DNA of 64,000 nucleotides from Polaromonas sp. JS666. Lineage in GTDB: Bacteria; Pseudomonadota; Gammaproteobacteria; Burkholderiales; Burkholderiaceae_C. The notes beneath the pieces were generated by a model, which made no database searches, was not told where the DNA came from, and was given only the letters and a program-made list of their open reading frames with translations. Positions 16,069-27,005 of this stretch are shown here, in pieces (within the stretch, counting starts at the first letter, position 1; every line of letters begins with the position of its first letter). The DNA lies in NCBI RefSeq assembly GCF_000013865.1, contig NC_007948.1:2232001-2296000 (forward strand), in the 5' to 3' direction. The position numbers and the translations under genes were made by a program.

Positions 16069-17991
16069 ATGGATGTCGTTCGAAATTTCCTGACGCGGTA
16101 TGAGCAAACGCGGGAGGAGGAGTTGTCCATCGAGGAATACCTCGAGGCGTGCAAACACAACCCCCTCGTCTATGCAACCGCGGCTGAGCGAATTCTCGCA
16201 GCCGTTGGTGAGCCCGAGATGCTGGACACCCGGCATGATCAGCGCCTGTCACGCCTGTTTGGCAACAAGGTCATCAAGATCTACCCGGCATTCCGGGACT
16301 TCTACGGACTGGAAGATCCGATCGAGCAGGTGGTGTCCTACTTCCGCCATGCCGCACAGGGCCTGGAGGAGAAAAAGCAGATCCTGTATTTGCTGGGGCC
16401 TGTGGGCGGCGGCAAGTCGTCAATCGCCGAGCGGCTCAAACAACTGATGGAGCAGGTGCCTTTCTATGCATTGAAAGGCTCGCCCGTCAATGAGTCGCCG
16501 CTCAGCCTGTTCAACAATGCCGAAGACGCCCCGGTGCTCGAATCCCAGTACGGCATTGCGCCGCGCTATCTGCAGCGGGTGATGTCGCCCTGGGCGGTCA
16601 AGCGGCTTGACGAGTACGGGGGGGACATCCGCCAGTTCCGTGTGGTCAAGCGTTTCCCCTCCATCCTGAAGCAATGTGCCATTTCCAAGACCGAGCCTGG
16701 CGATGAAAACAACCAGGACATTTCTTCGTTGGTGGGCAAGATCGACATCCGCAAGCTGGAAACCTACGCCCAGGACGACCCGGATGCCTACAGCTATTCC
16801 GGCGGGCTGTGCCTGGCCAACCAGGGTCTGCTTGAATTTGTCGAGATGTTCAAGGCCCCCATCAAGGTGCTGCATCCGCTGCTCACTGCAACCCAGGAGG
16901 GCAACTTCAAGGGTACCGAGGGGTTTGGCGCCATCCCGTTCGATGGCATTGTGATGGCGCACTCCAACGAAAGCGAGTGGAAGGCTTTCAAAAACAACAA
17001 GAACAACGAAGCTTTCCTGGACCGCATCTACATCGTCAAGGTGCCGTACTGCCTGCGCGTGTCGGAAGAAGTCAAGATCTACGAAAAGCTGATCCGCAAC
17101 TCTTCCCTGATCAATGCGATCTGCGCCCCGGGAACGCTGAAAATGATGGCGCAGTTTGCGGTGCTGACGCGCCTGAAAGAGCCAGAAAACTCGAGCCTGT
17201 TCAGCAAGCTGCAGGTGTATGACGGCGAGAACCTGAAGGACACTGACCCCAAGGCCAAGAGCTACCAGGAATACCGCGACTACGCGGGTGTGGATGAGGG
17301 CATGAGCGGCATCTCGACGCGTTTTGCCTTCAAGATCCTGTCCAAGGTGTTCAATTTCGATTCCACCGAAATTGCAGCCAATCCGGTGCACCTGATGTAC
17401 GTTCTGGAGCAGCAGATCGAGCGCGAACAGTTCTCGCCCGAAACCGAGCAGCAATACCTGGCCTTCATCAAGGAAACCCTGGCGGTGCGTTATGCCGAGT
17501 TCATCGGCAAGGAAATCCAGACGGCTTACCTCGAGTCGTATTCGGAATATGGCCAGAACATTTTCGATCGCTACGTCACCTACGCCGACTTCTGGATTCA
17601 GGACCAGGAGTACCGGGATACCGATACCGGCGAAATCTTCGACCGTTCTGCGCTCAATGCCGAACTGGAGAAGATTGAAAAACCGGCAGGCATCAGCAAC
17701 CCGAAGGATTTCCGCAACGAAATCGTCAACTTCGTGCTGCGCGCGCGGGCCAACAATGCGGGCAAGAACCCGATGTGGACAAGCTACGAGAAGCTGCGCA
17801 GCGTGATTGAGAAGAAGATGTTCTCGAACACCGAAGACCTGCTGCCCGTGATCTCGTTCAATGCCAAAGCCAGCGCGGACGAGCAGCAAAAACACGAGGA
17901 CTTTGTCAACCGGATGGTCGCCAAGGGGTACACCACCCGCCAGGTCCGGTTGTTGTGTGACTGGTACCTGCGCGTTCGCAAGAGCTCCTGA
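16069..17991 (+). CDS. prkA: PrkA family serine protein kinase (YeaG)
   Basis: A 640-residue AAA+-like protein kinase. The Walker A motif is GPVGGGKSS (residues 110-118). The central PrkA AAA domain is followed by the C-terminal kinase-like domain (ISTRFAFKILSKVFNFD onward, about residues 405-640). Length matches E. coli YeaG (about 644). In enterobacteria the kinase works with YeaH in nitrogen-starvation and stationary-phase stress responses. It heads a three-gene unit with yeaH and spoVR, the classical arrangement. Translation starts at an ATG with a perfect AGGAGG 4 bp upstream. Confidence 0.95.
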   Translation: MDVVRNFLTRYEQTREEELSIEEYLEACKHNPLVYATAAERILAAVGEPEMLDTRHDQRLSRLFGNKVIKIYPAFRDFYGLEDPIEQVVSYFRHAAQGLEEKKQILYLLGPVGGGKSSIAERLKQLMEQVPFYALKGSPVNESPLSLFNNAEDAPVLESQYGIAPRYLQRVMSPWAVKRLDEYGGDIRQFRVVKRFPSILKQCAISKTEPGDENNQDISSLVGKIDIRKLETYAQDDPDAYSYSGGLCLANQGLLEFVEMFKAPIKVLHPLLTATQEGNFKGTEGFGAIPFDGIVMAHSNESEWKAFKNNKNNEAFLDRIYIVKVPYCLRVSEEVKIYEKLIRNSSLINAICAPGTLKMMAQFAVLTRLKEPENSSLFSKLQVYDGENLKDTDPKAKSYQEYRDYAGVDEGMSGISTRFAFKILSKVFNFDSTEIAANPVHLMYVLEQQIEREQFSPETEQQYLAFIKETLAVRYAEFIGKEIQTAYLESYSEYGQNIFDRYVTYADFWIQDQEYRDTDTGEIFDRSALNAELEKIEKPAGISNPKDFRNEIVNFVLRARANNAGKNPMWTSYEKLRSVIEKKMFSNTEDLLPVISFNAKASADEQQKHEDFVNRMVAKGYTTRQVRLLCDWYLRVRKSS

Positions 17992-18050
17992 AGTTCGCGG
18001 CCTGTGCCTGTAGTACGGGCGCGCCATTTAGCATCAGACCGGAGATCACT

Positions 18051-19322
18051 GTGCTCCAGCAAGTTATCGATCGGCGGTTGTCGGGGAAGAACAAGTCTAT
18101 CGGCAACCGCGAGCGCTTCCTGCGCCGCTTCCGCGGGCAGATCCGGGAAGCCGTTCGCCGCGCCGTGGCGGGCCGCAGCATTCACGACATCGAGCAGGGC
18201 GAGGACATCACACTGCCACGGCGCGACGTGTCCGAGCCTGTGTTTGGGCACGGATCCGGCGGCATTCGCGAGACTGTCCACCCCGGTAACCGCGACTATG
18301 TGCGCGGCGACCGGATCGATCGGCCATCGGGCGGTGGCGCTGGTGGGTCGGGTCCGGGTGCCAGCCAGGACGCCATCGGCGAAGACGATTTCGTGTTCCG
18401 CATCACGCGCGAAGAGTTCATGCAGTACTTTTTTGATGATCTCGCGTTGCCTCATCTGGTGCGGACCCAACTCCTGCCCGATGCGCCGGAGTGGAAGTCC
18501 CGGCGTGCCGGTTTTATTTCTGAGGGAACGCCGACCAACCTGCATGTGGTGCGTTCGATGCGGGTGGCCCTGAGCCGGCGTATCGCCCTGGGTGGGGATA
18601 CCCGGCGGCGGCTGCATGAACTGGAACTGCAACTGGCCGAAGCCATGCGCCAGACGCCGCCAATGCCTGGGGAGATTCATGCGCTGACAGTGCAAATTGA
18701 AATGCTACGCCGCCGGCTTGGGAAGATTCCGTTTTTTGATCCGTTTGACCTGCGTTACCGCAACCGGGTCAGGGTGCCCCTGCCCACCGCCAAGGCGGCG
18801 ATGTTCTGCCTGATGGATGTCTCGGGCTCGATGGATGAGGCGCGCAAGGATATCGCCAAGCGTTTTTTCATTTTGCTGTACCTCTTCCTGAGACGCCATT
18901 ACGAGAGAACCGACGTTATCTTCATTCGCCACCATACGCAGGCCACCGAGGTCTCCGAAGAGGAGTTCTTCCAGTCCACTGAAACCGGTGGCACGGTGGT
19001 GTCCAGCGCCTTGACGCTGATGCACCAGATCATCCAGGCCCGCTACCCGCCGGGCGAATGGAACATCTACGGAGCCCAGGCTTCAGACGGCGACAACTGG
19101 CATCAGGACTCGGCCAAGTGCCGTGAACTGCTGACTGGCAAGCTGCTGCCGGTATCACGGTACTTCGCTTATGTGCAGGTGGGCGAGGAAGACCAGAACC
19201 TGTGGGAAGAGTACACCCAGGTGCAAGACAGCAGCCCCAATTTCGCCATGCGCAAGATCAGCGATGCCGCGGAGATTTATCCGGTGTTCAGGGAGCTGTT
19301 CAAGAAAGGCGTCAGTACATGA
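18051..19322 (+). CDS. yeaH: YeaH/YhbH family protein (DUF444)
   Basis: The 423-residue product starts at a GTG preceded by GGAGA. The N-terminus (QQVIDRRLSGKNKSIGNRERFLRRFRGQIREAV) and the Gly-rich GGGAGGSGPGAS stretch near residue 90 are family hallmarks. The C-terminal half is a von Willebrand A-like domain with a MIDAS-type motif DVSGSMDEARKD (about residues 260-271). It acts together with PrkA, but its biochemical role is not settled. It lies 59 bp after prkA and overlaps spoVR by 4 bp (ATGA). Confidence 0.94.
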   Translation: MLQQVIDRRLSGKNKSIGNRERFLRRFRGQIREAVRRAVAGRSIHDIEQGEDITLPRRDVSEPVFGHGSGGIRETVHPGNRDYVRGDRIDRPSGGGAGGSGPGASQDAIGEDDFVFRITREEFMQYFFDDLALPHLVRTQLLPDAPEWKSRRAGFISEGTPTNLHVVRSMRVALSRRIALGGDTRRRLHELELQLAEAMRQTPPMPGEIHALTVQIEMLRRRLGKIPFFDPFDLRYRNRVRVPLPTAKAAMFCLMDVSGSMDEARKDIAKRFFILLYLFLRRHYERTDVIFIRHHTQATEVSEEEFFQSTETGGTVVSSALTLMHQIIQARYPPGEWNIYGAQASDGDNWHQDSAKCRELLTGKLLPVSRYFAYVQVGEEDQNLWEEYTQVQDSSPNFAMRKISDAAEIYPVFRELFKKGVST

Positions 19323-20881
19323 GCCGGACAAAGCCGCGCCTGCGCTCCGGGACGTCGCAGGCGGAACTGCCGGCAAGCGAGCGTCGGCCTGCGCGCCTGC
19401 CCAGTCCGCCGGACTGGTCCTTCGAGCTGATAGAGACTTACCACACCGAGATCGCGCGGACCGCCCGGAACTTCGGCCTGGACACCTACCCGGTGCAACT
19501 TGAGGTGATCACGGCCGAGCAGATGATCGATGCCTATGCATCCGTCGGCATGCCGGTCAATTACCGGCACTGGTCGTTTGGGAAGCAGTTCATTTCCACC
19601 GAAAAAAATTACCGTCGGGGCCAGATGGGGCTGGCCTACGAAATCGTGATCAATTCGGACCCCTGCATCGCTTACCTGATGGAAGAAAACACCATGCCGA
19701 TGCAGGCGCTGGTGATGGCTCACGCCTGCTATGGCCACAACTCCTTCTTCAAGGGCAACTATCTGTTCCGTATGTGGACGGACGCCAGCTCGATCATTGA
19801 CTACCTCGTGTATGCCCGCAGCTACATCGCCGAGTGCGAGGAACATCACGGCTGGGAAGCGATTGAGGAGCTGCTGGACTCCTGCCACGCCCTGATGAGC
19901 CACGGTGTGGACCGCTATCGGCGGTCGCAGAAGCTCTCGCTGGCGGAAGAGGAGGCGCGGCGCAAGGACCGCGAGGCCTATTTGCAGCAGCAGCTCAATG
20001 ATCTGTGGCGCACCGTGCCCAAGTCAGCGGACAAGCAGGTTGAAAAAACCAGCCGCCGCTTTCCGATAGAGCCGGAAGAAAATATTCTTTATTTCATCGA
20101 GAAGAACGCACCGCTGCTGGAGCCCTGGCAGCGCGAGGTGGTTCGCATCGTGCGCAAGATCGGCCAGTATTTTTACCCGCAGCGGCAGACCCAGATCATG
20201 AATGAAGGCTGGGCCACGTTCTGGCATTACACGCTGCTCAATTCCATGTACGACGAGGGCCTGCTGACCGATGGCTTCATGATCGAGTGCCTGCGGTCGC
20301 ACACCAACGTCATTTACCAGCCGCCGGTCACACACCCGGCCTACAGCGGGATCAATCCCTATGCGCTGGGCTTTGCCATGTTCAGCGACCTCAAGCGAAT
20401 TTGTGTTGCGCCGACCGAGGAAGACCGTCAATGGTTCCCCGACATCGCCGGAACCGACTGGCTCAAGACGCTGGATCACGCCATGCGGCACTTCCGGGAC
20501 GAAAGTTTCATCGGCCAATACCTCTCGCCTCATTTAATGCGTGAGTTCCGGCTTTTCTCCATATTGGACGATGCCGCCGAGACAGAGCTGGAAGTAGCGG
20601 CGATCCACGACGAGGCGGGTTACCGGCGGGTGCGCGAAGCGCTGTCGCGCCAGCACGACCTGAATCACCGCGAACCCAACATACAGGTCTGGAATGTGGA
20701 CGTTCGTGGCGACCGCTCCCTCACTCTGCGCCATTCGCGCAACAACGATCGTCCGCTCACTGACGAAGCCCAGGAAGTGTTGAAGCATGTTGCCCGCCTG
20801 TGGGGCTTTCGGGTGTTGCTCGAGAGCGTGGACAAGCACGGGAAGGTGCTGCAGCACTGGGAAGCACTGCCACACGTCTGA
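19319..20881 (+). CDS. ycgB: SpoVR family protein (YcgB)
   Basis: A 520-residue protein of the SpoVR family. The ATG at 19319 overlaps the yeaH stop (ATGA), indicating translational coupling. Family signatures include PVNYRHWSFGKQF, AYEIVINSDPCIAYLMEENT and MNEGWATFWHYTLLNSMYDEG (about residues 295-315), which contains a conserved His/Glu set. In Bacillus the homologue is a spore-cortex protein; in Gram-negatives it is a stress gene of unknown mechanism. Its linkage with PrkA and YeaH is widely conserved, so the three probably work as one system. Confidence 0.94.
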   Translation: MSRTKPRLRSGTSQAELPASERRPARLPSPPDWSFELIETYHTEIARTARNFGLDTYPVQLEVITAEQMIDAYASVGMPVNYRHWSFGKQFISTEKNYRRGQMGLAYEIVINSDPCIAYLMEENTMPMQALVMAHACYGHNSFFKGNYLFRMWTDASSIIDYLVYARSYIAECEEHHGWEAIEELLDSCHALMSHGVDRYRRSQKLSLAEEEARRKDREAYLQQQLNDLWRTVPKSADKQVEKTSRRFPIEPEENILYFIEKNAPLLEPWQREVVRIVRKIGQYFYPQRQTQIMNEGWATFWHYTLLNSMYDEGLLTDGFMIECLRSHTNVIYQPPVTHPAYSGINPYALGFAMFSDLKRICVAPTEEDRQWFPDIAGTDWLKTLDHAMRHFRDESFIGQYLSPHLMREFRLFSILDDAAETELEVAAIHDEAGYRRVREALSRQHDLNHREPNIQVWNVDVRGDRSLTLRHSRNNDRPLTDEAQEVLKHVARLWGFRVLLESVDKHGKVLQHWEALPHV

Positions 20882-20898
20882 GACTTTGTGATCGGGAC

Positions 20899-20914
20899 GC
20901 CACCCAGTGGTGGC
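20899..20914. terminator. Possible bidirectional terminator hairpin
   Basis: GCCACC-CAGT-GGTGGC is a perfect hairpin placed between the convergent spoVR and gntR genes. There is no long T-tract on either side, so efficiency is doubtful. Confidence 0.4.
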
Positions 20915-20917
20915 TTC

Positions 20918-21553
20918 CTAGCCTGCCGCTTCCAGGCCATTCCTGAAATGTTCGCGCATGCGTTGCGCCGTGCCCTCGGCGTCGTGCGCCGCCAGCGCCT
21001 GCATGATGGCCCGGTGCTCCTGCAGCGATTCTTCAATGCGCCCGCTTTTGAGCAGGGAATTGTGGCGATTGAGCTTCATCACCTTGCGCAGGTCGGCGAC
21101 CATCTGATCGCGCCAGCGGTTGTTGGCAATTTCGAGCAGGCGCATGTGAAACGTTTCATTGATCTGAAAAAAGCGTTCGCGGTCGACCACTGCTTTTTCC
21201 AGTTCCTGGTGCAGGCCCTGCAGTTCCTTGAGTTGGGCCTCGGTGGCGGTGGTGGCCACGACGCCTGCGGCATCGCTTTCGAGCAGGGCCAGCAGGTGGT
21301 AGACGTCCGCGAGGTCACGCTCGGATACCTCGGTGACATAGGCGCCGCGCCGCACTTTCATGGTGACCAGGCCTTCGGTGGCGAGCACCTTCAGGGCTTC
21401 ACGCAGGGGAGTGCGGCTGATGCCGTATTCCTCCGCCAGCTTGAGCTCGTCTATCCAGCTTCCCGGGGCCAGTTCGCGATTGAAAATGCGCTGACGCAAA
21501 AGTTCGGCGACTTCCTCGTAAAGCGCTCGGGGGGTCAGGGACGTTGCTGCCAT
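20918..21553 (-). CDS. GntR-family regulator, FCD (FadR) subfamily
   Basis: A 211-residue regulator with an N-terminal winged helix (LRQRIFNRELAPGSWIDELKLAEEYGISRTPLREALKVLATEGLV, residues 20-63) and an all-helical FCD domain. The FCD metal/ligand residues lie in DVYHLLALLESDAAG, NETFHMRLLE and LQEHRAIMQAL. It is divergent from the methylmalonyl-CoA mutase gene, and the position strongly suggests control of the propionyl/methylmalonyl-CoA module, probably by an organic-acid or acyl-CoA effector. Confidence 0.9.
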   Translation of the reverse strand: MAATSLTPRALYEEVAELLRQRIFNRELAPGSWIDELKLAEEYGISRTPLREALKVLATEGLVTMKVRRGAYVTEVSERDLADVYHLLALLESDAAGVVATTATEAQLKELQGLHQELEKAVVDRERFFQINETFHMRLLEIANNRWRDQMVADLRKVMKLNRHNSLLKSGRIEESLQEHRAIMQALAAHDAEGTAQRMREHFRNGLEAAG

Positions 21554-21598
21554 AGGGTGACTGGTTGGGTGCTGACGTGACGCTGGTTGGCGTCGGAT

Positions 21599-21651
21599 TT
21601 TACATCTTACGTCAAACTGAATTTTGCATCAATAATTATAAATAATGTAAA
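21599..21651. promoter_or_regulatory. Divergent regulatory region with TTTACAT/ATGTAAA dyad
   Basis: The gntR-mutase intergenic region is unusually AT-rich for this genome and contains TTTACAT (21599-21605) and its exact inverted copy ATGTAAA (21645-21651). A TTACGTCAAA stretch lies just inside. These could be GntR-family half-sites flanking the mutase promoter. I could not fix a clear -35/-10 pair. Confidence 0.4.
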
Positions 21652-21731
21652 CTAGCCGAATTGTTAAAAAGCAAGGTAACAAGGTAAAGTGGATCGATAG
21701 CGTGCTTCGATCCTCTTGCCGCACATCCGTC

Positions 21732-23903
21732 ATGAGCTCCAAAAAACCTTTCCCCCAGCCGGATTTCAATCCCGCCAGCCTCGAAGCATGGGCCAAATCG
21801 GCGGCCAAATCAGCGCCCGGCGGCAATGTGAACGCGCTGAACTGGCAAACACCCGATGGCATCAGCGTCAAGCCGCTTTATACCGCCGAGGATATCGAGG
21901 GCCTGCCCTACACCAACACCTTGCCGGGCTTTGAGCCCTTCATCCGCGGTCCACAGGCCACCATGTATGCCGTGCGTCCCTGGACGATTCGCCAGTACGC
22001 CGGGTTTTCCACGGCGGAAGAATCCAATGCGTTCTACCGCAAGGCGTTGGCTGCCGGCGGGCAGGGGGTCTCTGTCGCCTTTGACCTGGCCACGCACCGC
22101 GGCTATGACAGCGACCATCCGCGGGTAACCGGCGATGTCGGCAAGGCCGGCGTGGCGATCGACAGCGTGGAGGACATGAAGATACTGTTCGACCATATCC
22201 CGCTGGACAAGGTCAGTGTCTCGATGACGATGAACGGCGCGGTGCTGCCGGTGCTGGCCGGCTATGTGGTGGCCGCTGAAGAGCAGGGCGTCTCGCAGGA
22301 CAAATTGAGCGGAACCATCCAGAACGACATCCTCAAGGAGTTCATGGTCCGCAATACCTATATCTACCCGCCCCAGCCCAGCATCCGCATCATCGGCGAC
22401 ATCATCGAGTACACGGCACAGAACATGCCGAAGTTCAATTCGATTTCAATCTCGGGCTACCACATGCAGGAAGCCGGCGCCAACCAGGCGCTGGAGCTGG
22501 CCTTCACGCTGGCCGACGGAAAAGAGTACGTGAAAACCGCGCTGGGCAAGGGCCTGGACGTGGATGACTTCGCCGGGCGCCTGAGTTTCTTCTGGGCCAT
22601 CGGCATGAACTTTTACCTCGAAGTCGCCAAGATGCGAGCGGCGCGCCTGCTGTGGTGCCGCATCATGAAGGGCTTCAACGCCAGGAGCCCCAAATCACTC
22701 ATGCTGCGCACGCACTGCCAGACCTCCGGCTGGAGCCTGACCGAGCAGGATCCCTACAACAATGTGGTGCGCACCACCATCGAGGCCATGGCGGCCGTGT
22801 TCGGCGGCACGCAGAGCCTGCACACCAATTCGTTTGACGAAGCGATTGCGCTGCCCACCGAGTTTTCGTCGCGTATCGCCCGCAACACCCAGCTCATCAT
22901 CCAGGAAGAAACCCACATCCCGCACGTGATCGACCCCTGGGCCGGCAGCTACATGATGGAAAAACTCACCCAGGACATGGCTGATGCGGCCTGGGCCATC
23001 ATTGAGGAAGTCGAAGCCATGGGCGGCATGACCAAGGCGGTGGACAGCGGCTGGGCCAAGCTCAAGATTGAGGCGGCCGCGGCTGAAAAGCAGGCGCGCA
23101 TCGACAGCGGCAAGGACGTGATCGTCGGTGTCAACAAATACAAGCTCACAACCGAAGACGCCATCGAGTCGCGCGACATCGACAACGTGGCCGTGCGCGA
23201 CGGGCAGATTGAGCGCCTGAAGGCCATCAAGGCCGGGCGCGACGGGGCCGCCGTGCAGGCCGCGCTGGACGCATTGAGCGCCGCGGCTGAAAATAACCAC
23301 GGCAACCTGCTGGACCTGAGCATCAAGGCCGTACGCCTGCGCGCCACTGTGGGCGAGGTCAGCGATGCACTGGAGAAAGTTTACGGGCGCCACCGCGCCG
23401 ATACGCAAAAGGTGACCGGTGTGTACGCTGCTGCCTATGACTCGGCCGAAGGCTGGGAAAACCTCAAATCTGAAATCAACGCTTTTGCCGAGGCGCAAGG
23501 CCGCCGGCCGCGCGTGATGATTTCAAAACTGGGCCAGGACGGCCACGACCGCGGCGCCAAGGTGGTGGCCACGGCCTTCGCCGACCTGGGTTTTGACGTC
23601 GATATGGGGCCGCTGTTCCAGACACCCGAGGAATGCGCCCGCCAGGCGATTGAAAACGACGTGCATGCGGTGGGCGTCTCGACGCTGGCCGCAGGCCACA
23701 AGACGCTGGTGCCGGCCATCATCGCCGAACTCAAGAAGCAGGGCGCCGACGACATCATCGTGTTTGTCGGCGGTGTGATCCCGCGGCAGGACTACGAAAT
23801 GCTTTACGAGGCAGGCGTCAAGGGCATTTACGGCCCGGGTACACCGATTCCGGCCAGTGCCAAGGATGTGCTGGAGCAGATCAAGGCGGCGGTGAAGGCT
23901 TGA
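21732..23903 (+). CDS. scpA: Methylmalonyl-CoA mutase
   Basis: A 723-residue single-chain, B12-dependent mutase that interconverts (R)-methylmalonyl-CoA and succinyl-CoA. The N-terminal TIM barrel has the substrate region [44 protein letters not shown]; the C-terminal cobalamin domain has the His-on motif [10 protein letters not shown] with downstream STLAAG and GGVIP. Length equals ScpA-type enzymes (about 714-730). An in-frame GTG at 21702 is an alternative start; neither start has a strong ribosome-binding site. With MeaB, PccA/PccB and a VOC protein downstream it forms a propionate-to-succinyl-CoA route. Confidence 0.95.
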   Translation: MSSKKPFPQPDFNPASLEAWAKSAAKSAPGGNVNALNWQTPDGISVKPLYTAEDIEGLPYTNTLPGFEPFIRGPQATMYAVRPWTIRQYAGFSTAEESNAFYRKALAAGGQGVSVAFDLATHRGYDSDHPRVTGDVGKAGVAIDSVEDMKILFDHIPLDKVSVSMTMNGAVLPVLAGYVVAAEEQGVSQDKLSGTIQNDILKEFMVRNTYIYPPQPSIRIIGDIIEYTAQNMPKFNSISISGYHMQEAGANQALELAFTLADGKEYVKTALGKGLDVDDFAGRLSFFWAIGMNFYLEVAKMRAARLLWCRIMKGFNARSPKSLMLRTHCQTSGWSLTEQDPYNNVVRTTIEAMAAVFGGTQSLHTNSFDEAIALPTEFSSRIARNTQLIIQEETHIPHVIDPWAGSYMMEKLTQDMADAAWAIIEEVEAMGGMTKAVDSGWAKLKIEAAAAEKQARIDSGKDVIVGVNKYKLTTEDAIESRDIDNVAVRDGQIERLKAIKAGRDGAAVQAALDALSAAAENNHGNLLDLSIKAVRLRATVGEVSDALEKVYGRHRADTQKVTGVYAAAYDSAEGWENLKSEINAFAEAQGRRPRVMISKLGQDGHDRGAKVVATAFADLGFDVDMGPLFQTPEECARQAIENDVHAVGVSTLAAGHKTLVPAIIAELKKQGADDIIVFVGGVIPRQDYEMLYEAGVKGIYGPGTPIPASAKDVLEQIKAAVKA

Positions 23904-23911
23904 TCCCGGTC

Positions 23912-24373
23912 ATGCTCTCTCTTGCCCCCGTTGCTGCCTGCGATTTCGAGGAGATGCTAGCAATTCGCATGGAGACCCTGCGCGAAAGTCTTGAGCGCTT
24001 GGGGCGCTTTGACCCGGCCCGTGCACGCGAGCGCCTGGAGGCTGGATTTGCGCCGGAATACATGCGACACATTGTGCAGGATGACCAGCGTGTGGGCTAC
24101 ATCACGCTGCGTCCGGCATCCGGGCAGGTGCCGCGCACTTTGCAGCTGGATCACTTGTACATCCGGCCCATTTTCCAAAGCGGTGGCATAGGCGCATGGG
24201 CGCTGGATTGGGCCAAGGCGCAGGCTCTACTGCAAGACTGTGACATTACATTGTCTGCACTGAAACAAAGCGCAGCCAATCGCTTTTATCTGCGCCACGG
24301 ATTCATTCAAGTTGGCGAAAGCGAGTTTGATCTTGATTACCGCTGGTCCCAATCACGCGGAGTGCCGGCGTGA
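23912..24373 (+). CDS. GNAT-family N-acetyltransferase
   Basis: A 153-residue protein with the GNAT core: LDHLYIRPIFQSGGIGAWALDWAKAQA (acetyl-CoA loop region, about residues 78-104) and SAANRFYLRHGFIQVG (motif B). The loop reads QSGGIGAW rather than the canonical Q/RxxGxG/A but is close. The gene begins 9 bp after the mutase stop (or at a TTG overlapping that stop at 23900) and overlaps meaB by 4 bp, so it is part of the operon. A substrate cannot be predicted. Protein lysine acetylation of acyl-CoA enzymes is one speculative idea. Confidence 0.78.
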   Translation: MLSLAPVAACDFEEMLAIRMETLRESLERLGRFDPARARERLEAGFAPEYMRHIVQDDQRVGYITLRPASGQVPRTLQLDHLYIRPIFQSGGIGAWALDWAKAQALLQDCDITLSALKQSAANRFYLRHGFIQVGESEFDLDYRWSQSRGVPA

Positions 24374-25407
24374 GCACGCTTGAATCGATCATTCACGGCG
24401 CGGCGCTGGCCCAGCGTCGCGCCATCGCCAAAGCTATTACCTTGTTGGAGTCCACCCGCGCCGACCATCGAGCGCAGGGCGACGAACTGCTCACCGCCTT
24501 GCTGCCGTACACCGGCAAGGCGTTTCGCCTGGGTATCAGCGGCGTGCCGGGCGTGGGCAAATCGACCTTTATTGAGGTGCTCGGTCTGTACCTGATAGCG
24601 CAGGGCCACCGCGTCGCCGTACTCACCATCGATCCGTCTTCTACCGTCTCCGGCGGCTCCATCCTCGGAGACAAGACCCGCATGGAAAAACTGTCGGTCC
24701 ACGAGCGCGCCTACATCCGCCCCAGCCCGTCCAGCGGCACGCTGGGCGGCGTGGCCGAGAAGACACGCGAGGCCATGCTGGTCTGCGAGGCGGCAGGCTA
24801 TGACGTGGTGATTGTCGAAACCGTGGGGGTAGGCCAGAGCGAAACCGCCGTCGCCAACATGACCGACATGTTCGTGCTGATGCAGCTACCCAATGCCGGC
24901 GATGACCTGCAGGCCATCAAGAAGGGCGTGATGGAGCTGGCCGACCTGGTGATCATCAACAAGGCCGACCTGGATGCCGACGCCGCCATGCGTGCCGAGG
25001 CGCAAATCACCTCGGCCATGCGCCTGTTTGGCCTGGTCAACAACGCCATGGGAAGTGCACAGGCCGCACAGGCCGGTGAGTTTGACAAACACTGGCATCC
25101 CCGGGTCATTCAGCTCAGTGCGCTGCACAACAAGGGCGTCGACGCCTTCTGGGCGGCGGTGACACAGTTCAGAAACCTGCAAACCAGCGATGGCAGGCTC
25201 GCGGAACGTCGCCGCCACCAGTCGCTGTCGTGGATGTGGGAGCGCATTGATGCCGGGCTCAAACAGGCTTTCAGGCACGACCCGGCCGTCAGCGCGATGC
25301 TGCCCGCACTGGTGGCCCAGGTGGAGAACGGCAGCATTCCCGCCTCAACCGCAGCACGGAATCTGCTTGCAGCCCAATTGGGGCGTGCGCCGGCGGCCAT
25401 CAAATAA
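24370..25407 (+). CDS. meaB: Methylmalonyl-CoA mutase-associated GTPase MeaB (ArgK)
   Basis: A 345-residue G3E-type GTPase that protects and reactivates methylmalonyl-CoA mutase by gating cobalamin loading. Walker A is GVPGVGKST (residues 58-66), followed by the G3E-typical AVLTIDPSSTVSGGSILGDKTRM, the switch region ETVGVGQSE and the base-recognition motif NKAD. The GTG start overlaps the stop of the GNAT gene (GTGA). Its position just after the mutase confirms the pairing. Confidence 0.95.
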   Translation: MSTLESIIHGAALAQRRAIAKAITLLESTRADHRAQGDELLTALLPYTGKAFRLGISGVPGVGKSTFIEVLGLYLIAQGHRVAVLTIDPSSTVSGGSILGDKTRMEKLSVHERAYIRPSPSSGTLGGVAEKTREAMLVCEAAGYDVVIVETVGVGQSETAVANMTDMFVLMQLPNAGDDLQAIKKGVMELADLVIINKADLDADAAMRAEAQITSAMRLFGLVNNAMGSAQAAQAGEFDKHWHPRVIQLSALHNKGVDAFWAAVTQFRNLQTSDGRLAERRRHQSLSWMWERIDAGLKQAFRHDPAVSAMLPALVAQVENGSIPASTAARNLLAAQLGRAPAAIK

Positions 25408-25438
25408 AGAGCATTTCAAAGGGTACAGAAAGTAAATC

Positions 25439-26971
<1,533 letters not shown>

Positions 26972-27005
26972 TGCAAATTGCCAAACCCATGAGCGTTCCT
27001 TTGAC

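Noticed and set aside
16420..18027. 535-codon open frame antisense to prkA
   Set aside because: His/Leu/Val-rich shadow translation without domain features; prkA on the other strand is certain.
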